Position numbers and translations under genes: made by a program. A stretch of DNA of 64,000 nt, from contig NZ_CP071139.1 in assembly GCF_017639205.1 (NCBI RefSeq), positions 1,798,001-1,862,000 on the forward strand, in the 5' to 3' direction. The DNA comes from Streptomyces nojiriensis. Its GTDB lineage: Bacteria > Actinomycetota > Actinomycetes > Streptomycetales > Streptomycetaceae. Shown one piece after another: positions 36,107 through 43,936 of the stretch. The notes under the pieces are model-generated. The model worked only from the letters and a program-made list of their open reading frames with translations. It ran no database searches and was not told where the DNA came from. How positions within the stretch are numbered: the first letter of the stretch is position 1; every line of letters starts with the position of its first letter.

Positions 36107-38356
36107 ATGTTCCGCCGCGCAGGGGCCTTCGTGACCCGTCACCCCCGACTCGTCCTCGTCGGCGCGCTCGTCTTCCTCGTCCTGTCCGTCCTGTTCGGTA
36201 CGGATGCGACCGGCCGGCTGAAGACGCAGGGATACGACGATCCGCGGTCCGAGTCGAGCCGCGCCGCGCACCTGGCCGCCGAGCGCCTGGGCGCTTCCCC
36301 GAACCTGGTCCTCGTGGCGCAGAGCGCCGGCGGTTCCGTGGACGGTCCGGACGCCCGCGGTGCGGGCCGGGAACTGACCGGCAGGCTCGCCGCGCAGCCC
36401 CACGTGAGCGCCGTGGCCTCGTACTGGACCGGCGGCGCGGCGGAGCTGCGCAGCCGCGACGGCCACGCGGCGATGCTGGTCGCGCATGTGGACGGCGAGG
36501 GGGAGGAACTCGCTGCGCGGGCCGAGCGGCTGCGCGCGGAGCTGGCGGGCCCGACCGGTGCCGGCAAGGCCCTGACGGTGCACGTCGGAGGGAGCGCCCT
36601 CGTCGACGCCGAGCTCCAGGACATCTCCGAGTCCGACCTGAAGCGGGCCGAGTCCGTCGTCCTGCCGGGCACCCTGATCCTGCTGGTCCTGGTCTTCGGC
36701 AGTGTGGTCGCCGCGGCCCTGCCCCTGCTCATCGGGGTCCTCGCCGTCGCCGGGACGCTGCTGGTCCTGAGCGTCCTCGGCCGGATCACCGACGTGTCCG
36801 TGTTCGCGCTGAACCTCACCACTGCGCTCGGCCTCGGGCTGGGCATCGACTACGGACTGCTGATCGTCTCGCGGTTCCGGGAGGAGCTGGCCGCCGGATT
36901 CCTCCCGAGCACCGCCGCCGTACGGACCGTGCGCACGGCGGGCCACACGATCGCCTTCAGCGCCGCGACGGTCTCCGCCGCGCTCGCCACGCTGCTGGTG
37001 TTCCCGCCGTATTTCCTGCGCTCCTTCGCCTACGCGGGCATCGCCGTCGTGGCGATCGCCGCGGTGAGCGCCGTGACCGTACTGCCCGCCCTGCTCGCAC
37101 TGCTCGGCAAGCGGGTGAACGCCTGGGCCGTGCCGTGGCGCCGCAAGGTCCGGTCCGGCTCCCGGTCCGGCTTCTGGGAGGGGCTGGCGCGGATCGTCGT
37201 ACGCCGCCCGCTGATCGCGGCGCTGCCGGTGATCGGCCTGCTGGTGCTGCTCGCCGCGCCCTTCGCGCACGCCGATTTCGCCACCCCCGACGACCGGGCG
37301 CTGCCGTCGAACGCGTCCGGCCGGCAGACCGGTGACCTGGTGCGCGAGCGGTTCGACATGAAGGGCTCCGGCGCGCTGACGGTCGTCACCACCGGCGACG
37401 TCCCCCCGCCGGAGCGGGTGGAGTACGCCCGCCGCCTGTCCGCGTTCGCGCAGGTCGCCCAGGTCGTGGGACCCGACGGCGGCTTCCGGTACGGGGAGCG
37501 GGCAGCGGTCTCCGCCCCGGCCGCGGCCACCGCCCGGCCCGCCGCCCGCGGCCCGGTCCGGCTCTCCGTGGTGCCGCTGGTCGACCCCCAGTCGCACGCC
37601 GCCCAGCAGCTCGTCCACGACATCCGCGCGATCCCCGCCCCCGCGGGCACCGAGGTCCTCGTCGGCGGACCGAGCGCGGTCCTGGTCGACGCCAAAGCCA
37701 CCGTGGGCGACCGGATCCCGCTGGCGCTCGCGCTGATCTCGCTCACCACCTTCGCGCTGCTGCTGGGCTTCACGCGCAGTCTGCTGCTGCCGCTGAAGGC
37801 CATCGCGCTGAACGCGCTGAGTCTCGCGGCCGTCCTCGGCGCCATGGTGTGGGTCTTCCAGTCGGGTCATCTGCACCAGCTGCTCGGCTTCACGCCGGGG
37901 CCCCTCAGTACGACCATGCCGGTCCTGCTGTTCTGCATCGTCTTCGGGCTCTCGGTGGACTACGAGGTGTTCGTCCTCGCGCGCATCAAGGAGGCGCACG
38001 AGGCCGGGCAGGACAACGCCCGCTCGATCGTCACGGGCATGGCCCGCACGGGCGGCATCGTCACCACCGCCGGCGCGCTGCTCGCCTTCACCCTCCTGGG
38101 CTTCGGCACCTCGCAGGTGTCCCTCCTGCAGTTCTTCGGGATCGGCGCCGGCCTCGGCGTCCTCCTCGACGCCACGCTCGTACGGGGCGTCCTCGTACCG
38201 GCGCTCATGCGCCTGGCGGGCGGCCTGAACTGGTGGGCGCCGCGTCCCATCCGGCCCAAGGAGCCGCTCCCGGCGTCCCGTCCGCCCCCGGCCCCCGTCC
38301 GCAGGTGTCCCGCGGCCCGGCCCGCCCCGCGCACCCCGGCCCGCGCGCGGCACTGA
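36107..38356 (+). CDS. MMPL-family transporter (lipid/polyketide exporter)
   Basis: A 749-residue RND-superfamily protein. Two repeats are visible, each a transmembrane helix, an extracytoplasmic domain and a five-helix bundle. The proton-relay motifs LGLGIDYGLLIVSRFREEL and FGLSVDYEVFVLARIKEAHE are intact and typical of MmpL proteins, and a Pro/Arg-rich tail follows. In mycobacteria MmpL proteins export lipids made by neighbouring polyketide synthases. The PKS-AONS gene starts 55 nt downstream on the same strand, so export of its product is the likely job. ATG 36107 is chosen because GGAG lies 6 nt upstream; the longer reading to 36008 adds a charged leader. Confidence 0.88.
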   Translation: MFRRAGAFVTRHPRLVLVGALVFLVLSVLFGTDATGRLKTQGYDDPRSESSRAAHLAAERLGASPNLVLVAQSAGGSVDGPDARGAGRELTGRLAAQPHVSAVASYWTGGAAELRSRDGHAAMLVAHVDGEGEELAARAERLRAELAGPTGAGKALTVHVGGSALVDAELQDISESDLKRAESVVLPGTLILLVLVFGSVVAAALPLLIGVLAVAGTLLVLSVLGRITDVSVFALNLTTALGLGLGIDYGLLIVSRFREELAAGFLPSTAAVRTVRTAGHTIAFSAATVSAALATLLVFPPYFLRSFAYAGIAVVAIAAVSAVTVLPALLALLGKRVNAWAVPWRRKVRSGSRSGFWEGLARIVVRRPLIAALPVIGLLVLLAAPFAHADFATPDDRALPSNASGRQTGDLVRERFDMKGSGALTVVTTGDVPPPERVEYARRLSAFAQVAQVVGPDGGFRYGERAAVSAPAAATARPAARGPVRLSVVPLVDPQSHAAQQLVHDIRAIPAPAGTEVLVGGPSAVLVDAKATVGDRIPLALALISLTTFALLLGFTRSLLLPLKAIALNALSLAAVLGAMVWVFQSGHLHQLLGFTPGPLSTTMPVLLFCIVFGLSVDYEVFVLARIKEAHEAGQDNARSIVTGMARTGGIVTTAGALLAFTLLGFGTSQVSLLQFFGIGAGLGVLLDATLVRGVLVPALMRLAGGLNWWAPRPIRPKEPLPASRPPPAPVRRCPAARPAPRTPARARH

Positions 38357-38411
38357 CCGCCCTCGCGTCTTCGTCCCTCCCGTACCCCCCTCATGACAAG
38401 GAAGAACTCCC

Positions 38412-41400
38412 ATGACCGACATCGCCATCACCGGACTCGGCTGCCGCTTCCCCGGCGCTCCCGACATCAGCGCCTACTGGAAGCTCCTGCTGAGCGGGGA
38501 ACGGCAGTTCTCCGCCGTGCCGAAGGAGCGCTGGAACCATGAGACCTTCCACGAACCCGGCAATCCGTCCGCACCCCACGCCGCGTACACCGACCAGGTC
38601 GCCTTCCTGGAGGACGTGGACCGCTTCGACGCCCTGCACTACGGCGTACCGCCCGCTCGCGCCCGGGCCATGGACCCGCAGCACCGGCTGCTGCTGGACG
38701 TCACCCGCGAAGCCCTCGACGACGCGGGGCTGGGCCGGGGCGACTTCGACCGGGAGAACACCGGGGTCTTCTGCGGCATGTCGGTGTCCGACTACAAGGA
38801 CCTCATGTCGGCCCCCATCCGGGCCATCGCCCTGGCCGAGGACGCGCGGCAGGCCGCGGCGGACCCCGGCGGCCTCCTCGACGCCGTCAAGGACCACGCG
38901 GGATCGCTCGGCACCGTACAGGCCTTCAGCCTGCCGGGGAGCCTGCTCAACATGGCCCCCGGCACCGTCAGCCGGCACTTCGACCTCGGCGGGCCCAGCT
39001 TCGCCGTCGACGCCGCCTGCTCCGGCTCGCTCGTCGCCCTGGACCAGGCCGTGGCCCAACTGCGCCAGGGCGGCTGCCGGATCGCCGTCGTCGGCGGCGT
39101 ATACCTCAACCTCACCCCCGACAGCCTGATCGGCTTCTCCACGCTCCGGGCGCTGTCCGCCACCGGGGTGTGCCGCCCCTTCGACGAGGGGGCCGACGGT
39201 TTCGTCCTCGGCGAGGGTGCCGGCGCCGTCGTCGTCCGGCCGCTCGCCGACGCGCTCGCCGCGGGCGACCGGGTCTACGCGGTGATCAGGGGCATCGGCT
39301 CCGCCAACGACGGCTCGTCCCCCGGGCCGCTGGCGCCCGCGCCCGAAGGCCAGCTGCGCGCCATGCGCCGGGCCTACGACGACGCGGGGGTCGCCCCGTC
39401 CTCGGTCGGCTTCCTGGAGGCCCACGGGACCGGTACCGCCACCGGCGACCGGGCCGAGGTGGAGGCGCTGCGCCGGCTGCGTACCGAGTACCCCGACGAC
39501 GACCCCTCGCTGTGCTACGTCGGCGCGGGCAAGGCCCTCATCGGACACTCGCTGTCCGCGGCGGGCATCGCCGGACTGATCAAGACGGCCCTGGTCGTCC
39601 ACCACCGGACGATCGTTCCGCAGCCGCGGACCGCCCCGCACCCGGGCCTGGGCATCGGCGCCGCGGGGCTGCGCATCGCCGACGCCTCGCTGCCCTTTCC
39701 GGAGTCGGGCACCCCGCGCCGGGCCGCCGTCAGCTCGTTCGGCTTCGGCGGGACGAACGTCCACGTGGTGCTGGAGGAGCGGCCCGCCCCCTCACCCGCT
39801 GCGGGCCGCCTCCCGGAGCGCACCGGGGCCTCCGGGGCCTCCCCGGACACCGGCCCTCGGCTCGTCCTGCTCTCGGCCGGCAGCCCCGAACTCCTGGACC
39901 AGCACATCGGCGAGGTTCTCGACGCACTCGACACGGCGGACCCCGCCCCGCTGGCAGCCGTGGCCCACACCCTCGGCTCCCGCCGGCCGCTGACGGCCCG
40001 GCTCGCGATCGTGGCCGCCGACACGGAGGCCTTCGTACGGCGGCTGCGCCACGCCCGCGAGCAGCTCCTCGAGGGCGAGCGGGGCGACCTCGGGGACGAC
40101 GGCTTCGCCGCCGACGCCCCGCTGCCGGCCGAGCGGCGCCGCCTCGCCTTCCTCTTCCCCGGTCAGGGCAGCCAGCGGCCCGGCATGATGCGGGACCTCC
40201 ACGAGCGGTTCCCAAGCTTCCGGGCGACCGTCGACGCTCTGGCCGCCGCGGCCCGCGAGGCCGCCGGCCTCGACATCGGCGACCTGCTGTACGGCGGGGC
40301 GGCGACCGCCGAGGGCGAGGACGAGGAGACCGCGCGCCGGCTCGCCTCCACCGAGGTGTGCCAGCCGCTGCTCGGGACCGTCCAGATCGCCGCCACCCGG
40401 CTCCTCGCCGGCTTCGGCATCGCTCCCGACCTGGTCCTCGGCCACAGCGTCGGGGAGTTCGCCGCGGCCGCGGCGGCCGGCGCCCTCACCGACGAGGAGA
40501 CCGTGCGGCTGCTGGTGCACCGGGGCACGGCCCTCCGGGAGGCCGAGAGCGGCCTGCGCGGCGGGATGCTCGCCGTGCAGACCGACAAGGAGACCTGCCG
40601 CCGGCTGGTGAACGGCATCGACGACGTGTGGCTCGCCTGCTTCAACCAGCCGCGGCAGGTCGTGGTCAGCGGTACGCCGCACGGGCTCGACGCCATGCGC
40701 CGGGCCTGCGCCGACGCGGGGGTCGTCACGGTGGCGCTCGACGTGTCGAACGCCTTCCACTCGCCGCGGCTCGCCGCCGCCGACGAGAGGATGCGCGCGG
40801 ACCTCGCCGACCGCCCCGTCAGCAGCCCCGTCCTGCCTTTCGTGTCGTCCGTGGACGCGGAGGTCTGTGCCGACTCCGAGCGGCTGCGCGAGCTGTGGGC
40901 CCGGCACGCGTCCGCGCCGGTCCGGTTCGGCGATGCCGTGCGCACCGCCTACGACCAGGGGGCCCGCATCTTCCTCCAGGTGACCGGCGGGAACTCGCTC
41001 CTGACCTCGGTCCGCCGCAACCTCACCGACCACGGCGACGTCCACGTCGTCCACGTCGCCGGGGCGGCGCCGGACGGCGGCCGGAGCTTCGTCCGGGCCC
41101 TCGCCCGGCTCGCGGTCCTGGGCGCACCGGTCGACCCGCGCGCCCTGGTTCCGCGGGAGGAGCGCCGACTGCTCGACCTGCCGGTGGCCAAGCTCGCCAC
41201 CCAGTCCTACTGGGTGCCCCGCCGGCGCCCGGGGACGACGGGCACCTCCGCTCCGTCCCACCGGTCCCAGGCCCGGCCCCGGCCCGTATCCCCCGAGGAG
41301 ATCACGATGCACGACGCGCCGCTCCACCCGATGGACGAACTGCTCCGGCTGGTCCAGCAGCAGACCGCGCTGCTCGCCCGCCTCGCGGAGACCCTCCCCG

Positions 41401-43151
41401 GGCCGAACCCGGCCACGGAGGCGGCGCTGCTGGCCCGCCTCGCCGAGACCCTTCCCGAGCGGAACCGGGCCGCGGGCTCCGTCGCCCCCGCGACGGCCGA
41501 CACCACGCCGGTGCCCCCCGCCGCTCCCGCCGCGCCCGCCGACGCACCCGCCGACGCACCCGCCGAGGAACCGCCGCCGACCGGGGCCGGGGACATCACC
41601 ACGGTCACGGAGTCCGTGCTCGCGCACGTGGCGCGGGTCAGCGCGTTCCCGGTGGCCCGGCTGCGTGACGACCAGTTGCTGATCGACGACCTCGGTTTCG
41701 ACTCGCTGATGCTGACCGACCTGTTCTCCTCCCTCGAGCGGGAGTGGCCGAGGTGGACCCGTGACGAAACGGCCACCGACCGGCCGACCGTCGCAGGGCT
41801 CGCCGCGATGATCGCGCGCAGCTGCGGCGACACCGTGCCGGCCCCCGTCCCCGAGCAGCGCTCCGGAGCCGGGGAAGCCCCGGCACCGCCGCCCGCCGAC
41901 CCGGCCGCGGCCCCGCCACCGCCGCCGCCCGAGCAGCACACACGGATCGAGTGCTTCCCGGAGGTCACCGCCCACACCGAGCGCATCGCCACGCTCTCCG
42001 GGCTGGGGCTGGCCAATCCGTACTTCCTCGTCCACGAGGGCGCGCTGACGGACACCACCGTCATCGACGGCCGGGAACTCCTCTCCTTCTCCAGCTACAA
42101 CTACCTGGGCATGGCGACCCACCCGCAGGTGAACGAGGCGGCCCACGAGGCGATAGAGCGCTGCGGCACCTCGGTATCCGCCAGCCGGCTGCTCTCCGGC
42201 AGCCGACCGCTCCACGTGGAACTCGAGAGCGAGATCGCCGACCTGCTCGGATGCGAGGCGGCGGTCACGCTGGCCAACGGCCATGCCACCAACGTCACCG
42301 TGATCGGCCACCTCGTCGGCCCCGGGGACCTCATCGTCCACGACTCCCTCGCGCACGACAGCATCCTGCAGGGGTGCAAGCTGTCCGGCGCGACCCGGCG
42401 GCCCTTCCCCCACAACGACGCCACCGCCCTCGACACCCTGCTGACGCAGGTCCGCGACCAGTACCGGCGGGTGCTCGTCGTCGTCGAAGGCGTCTACAGC
42501 ATGGACGGGGACATCGCCGACCTGCCCGCCCTCGTCGACGTCAAGCGCCGGCACGGCGCGCTGCTGATGATCGACGAGGCGCACAGCATCGGGACGATCG
42601 GCCGGACGGGCCGCGGCATCGGCGAGTACTACGGCATCGACCGCTGGTCGGTCGACCTGTGGTCGGGCACGCTGTCGAAGGCGCTGGCGAGCTGCGGCGG
42701 CTACGTCGCGGGGAGCCGCCCGGTCGTGGAGTACCTGCGCTACACCGTGCCGGGCTTCGTCTACAGCGCCGGGATGACCCCGGCCGACACCGCGGCCTCG
42801 CTGACCGCCCTGCGCATGCTGCGCGCCGAGCCGCAGCGGGTGGCACGGCTGTCGGAGAACGCGGCGCTCTTCGTCCACCTCGCGCGCGAAGCGGGCATCA
42901 ACACCGGGGACAGCCATGACACGCCGGTCGTGCCGTGCATCGTCGGGGACTCGCTGAAGACCCTGCGGCTCGCGGAGGCCCTGTTCCAGCAGGGCATCAG
43001 CGTCAACCCCATCCTCCATCCGGCCGTACCGGAGGAGCTGGCCCGGCTGCGGTTCTTCATCACGTACGACCACACCCCCGGCCAGATCCGCCAGGCCGTG
43101 GCCGCGCTGGCGCGCGAGCTGCTGCTCCTCGACTCGGCCCCGGTGTCATGA
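38412..43151 (+). CDS. Polyketide synthase fused to alpha-oxoamine synthase (KS-AT-ACP-AONS)
   Basis: A 1579-residue megasynthase. KS (1-430): active Cys 203 in DAACSGSL, His 338 in HGTGTATG and GHSLSAAG. AT (about 560-870): GHSVGEF with Ser 679, and NAFHSP, suggesting malonyl-CoA. A linker with two ALLARLAETLP copies leads to ACP Ser 1098 (LGFDSLM). The last 400 residues are a PLP-dependent alpha-oxoamine synthase: SFSSYNYLGM, EGVYSMDGD, MIDEAHSIG, GTLSKALASCGG (PLP Lys 1423). There is no KR, DH or TE. It should extend an acyl starter once to a beta-ketoacyl-ACP and release it by decarboxylative condensation with an amino acid. Starter and amino acid are unknown. An internal start lies at 41307. 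Confidence 0.9.
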   Translation: MTDIAITGLGCRFPGAPDISAYWKLLLSGERQFSAVPKERWNHETFHEPGNPSAPHAAYTDQVAFLEDVDRFDALHYGVPPARARAMDPQHRLLLDVTREALDDAGLGRGDFDRENTGVFCGMSVSDYKDLMSAPIRAIALAEDARQAAADPGGLLDAVKDHAGSLGTVQAFSLPGSLLNMAPGTVSRHFDLGGPSFAVDAACSGSLVALDQAVAQLRQGGCRIAVVGGVYLNLTPDSLIGFSTLRALSATGVCRPFDEGADGFVLGEGAGAVVVRPLADALAAGDRVYAVIRGIGSANDGSSPGPLAPAPEGQLRAMRRAYDDAGVAPSSVGFLEAHGTGTATGDRAEVEALRRLRTEYPDDDPSLCYVGAGKALIGHSLSAAGIAGLIKTALVVHHRTIVPQPRTAPHPGLGIGAAGLRIADASLPFPESGTPRRAAVSSFGFGGTNVHVVLEERPAPSPAAGRLPERTGASGASPDTGPRLVLLSAGSPELLDQHIGEVLDALDTADPAPLAAVAHTLGSRRPLTARLAIVAADTEAFVRRLRHAREQLLEGERGDLGDDGFAADAPLPAERRRLAFLFPGQGSQRPGMMRDLHERFPSFRATVDALAAAAREAAGLDIGDLLYGGAATAEGEDEETARRLASTEVCQPLLGTVQIAATRLLAGFGIAPDLVLGHSVGEFAAAAAAGALTDEETVRLLVHRGTALREAESGLRGGMLAVQTDKETCRRLVNGIDDVWLACFNQPRQVVVSGTPHGLDAMRRACADAGVVTVALDVSNAFHSPRLAAADERMRADLADRPVSSPVLPFVSSVDAEVCADSERLRELWARHASAPVRFGDAVRTAYDQGARIFLQVTGGNSLLTSVRRNLTDHGDVHVVHVAGAAPDGGRSFVRALARLAVLGAPVDPRALVPREERRLLDLPVAKLATQSYWVPRRRPGTTGTSAPSHRSQARPRPVSPEEITMHDAPLHPMDELLRLVQQQTALLARLAETLPGPNPATEAALLARLAETLPERNRAAGSVAPATADTTPVPPAAPAAPADAPADAPAEEPPPTGAGDITTVTESVLAHVARVSAFPVARLRDDQLLIDDLGFDSLMLTDLFSSLEREWPRWTRDETATDRPTVAGLAAMIARSCGDTVPAPVPEQRSGAGEAPAPPPADPAAAPPPPPPEQHTRIECFPEVTAHTERIATLSGLGLANPYFLVHEGALTDTTVIDGRELLSFSSYNYLGMATHPQVNEAAHEAIERCGTSVSASRLLSGSRPLHVELESEIADLLGCEAAVTLANGHATNVTVIGHLVGPGDLIVHDSLAHDSILQGCKLSGATRRPFPHNDATALDTLLTQVRDQYRRVLVVVEGVYSMDGDIADLPALVDVKRRHGALLMIDEAHSIGTIGRTGRGIGEYYGIDRWSVDLWSGTLSKALASCGGYVAGSRPVVEYLRYTVPGFVYSAGMTPADTAASLTALRMLRAEPQRVARLSENAALFVHLAREAGINTGDSHDTPVVPCIVGDSLKTLRLAEALFQQGISVNPILHPAVPEELARLRFFITYDHTPGQIRQAVAALARELLLLDSAPVS
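41293..41309 (+). promoter_or_regulatory. Internal ribosome site and in-frame ATG between PKS and ACP-AONS halves
   Basis: GAGGAG (41295-41300) sits 6 nt before ATG 41307, which is in frame with the fusion gene and starts MHDAPLHPMDELLRLVQQQ, a typical carrier-protein leader. Translation from here would give a free 614-residue ACP-AONS protein. It may be a relic of two once-separate genes or a working second start. Confidence 0.55.
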
Positions 43152-43813
43152 CCGCCGCCGTGGACGCCGTCTTCCGGCCGGTCGCTCCGGGTCGGGTCCA
43201 CCGGTGGGGCGGGGCCCGCCTGATCGTGGCCCGGGCCCGCGAGCTGCGGCGGGTGCCGCCGCTCTCGCCGGCCGAGCGGCGCGTGCTCGGCGCGCTGCCG
43301 GCGTGGCGGCAGGCCGAGTGGACGGCCGGCCGGCTGCTCGCCAAGCGGCTGGTGGGTGAGGTGGTCTCGGCGCCGGCGGACGGTGTGGAGATCCTCCCCC
43401 GGGACGACGGCAGCCCCCGTGTCGTCGTCGGCGGCAGCAGCCCGGCGCCCGCCCTGCACGTCTCCATCAGCCACACCGCCGGGTACGTCGCCGCGGCGCT
43501 CGCGCCGGAGCCGGTCGGGGTGGACCTGTGCGAGTTCGCCTCGGCCGACGCCGTACGCCGGGTCGCGGACCATTTCCTGTCGCCCGAGGAGCTCTCCCTG
43601 ATCGGCAGGGAGCGGCCCGACGCCATGACCGGGGCCTGGGCGCTGAAGGAGGCCGCCGTCAAGGCCGACCGCAGCGGGGTCTTCGGCGCCGCTCCGCGCG
43701 GCATCCCGATCCTCGGCCTCCGGCCGCCCGTCCTCGGCGGACGGCGCCGCGCGATGGTGTGGCGGGCGGACGACGCGGCGCTCGCCCTGGTCCTCGCGCA
43801 CCCGGGTGGCTGA
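43148..43813 (+). CDS. Sfp-type 4'-phosphopantetheinyl transferase
   Basis: A 221-residue protein with the core PPTase motifs: ALHVSISHTAGYVAAALA, GVDLCEF (metal Asp and partner), and WALKEAAVKA (W-x-x-K-E-A-x-x-K). It transfers phosphopantetheine from CoA to the carrier-protein Ser. ATG 43148 overlaps the PKS stop (ATGA), so it is translated with the PKS and is very likely the enzyme loading its ACP (Ser 1098); NRPS T domains of cchH are also possible clients. Confidence 0.9.
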   Translation: MTAAVDAVFRPVAPGRVHRWGGARLIVARARELRRVPPLSPAERRVLGALPAWRQAEWTAGRLLAKRLVGEVVSAPADGVEILPRDDGSPRVVVGGSSPAPALHVSISHTAGYVAAALAPEPVGVDLCEFASADAVRRVADHFLSPEELSLIGRERPDAMTGAWALKEAAVKADRSGVFGAAPRGIPILGLRPPVLGGRRRAMVWRADDAALALVLAHPGG

Positions 43814-43936
43814 GTGCCCCGCCTGACCGTACTGCGTTGGTGCTCCTTGCCCGGCTGGATGATCCTGGTCAGAGGAGCGCCTGGCCGTGCACGTCCCCGT
43901 GGGACGGCGGCAGCGGAACGAGCGAGGGCGAGATGA

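Noticed and set aside
39792..43073. A 1093-residue minus-strand frame opposite the PKS
   Set aside because: Shadow of the PKS-AONS gene; no recognisable domain.
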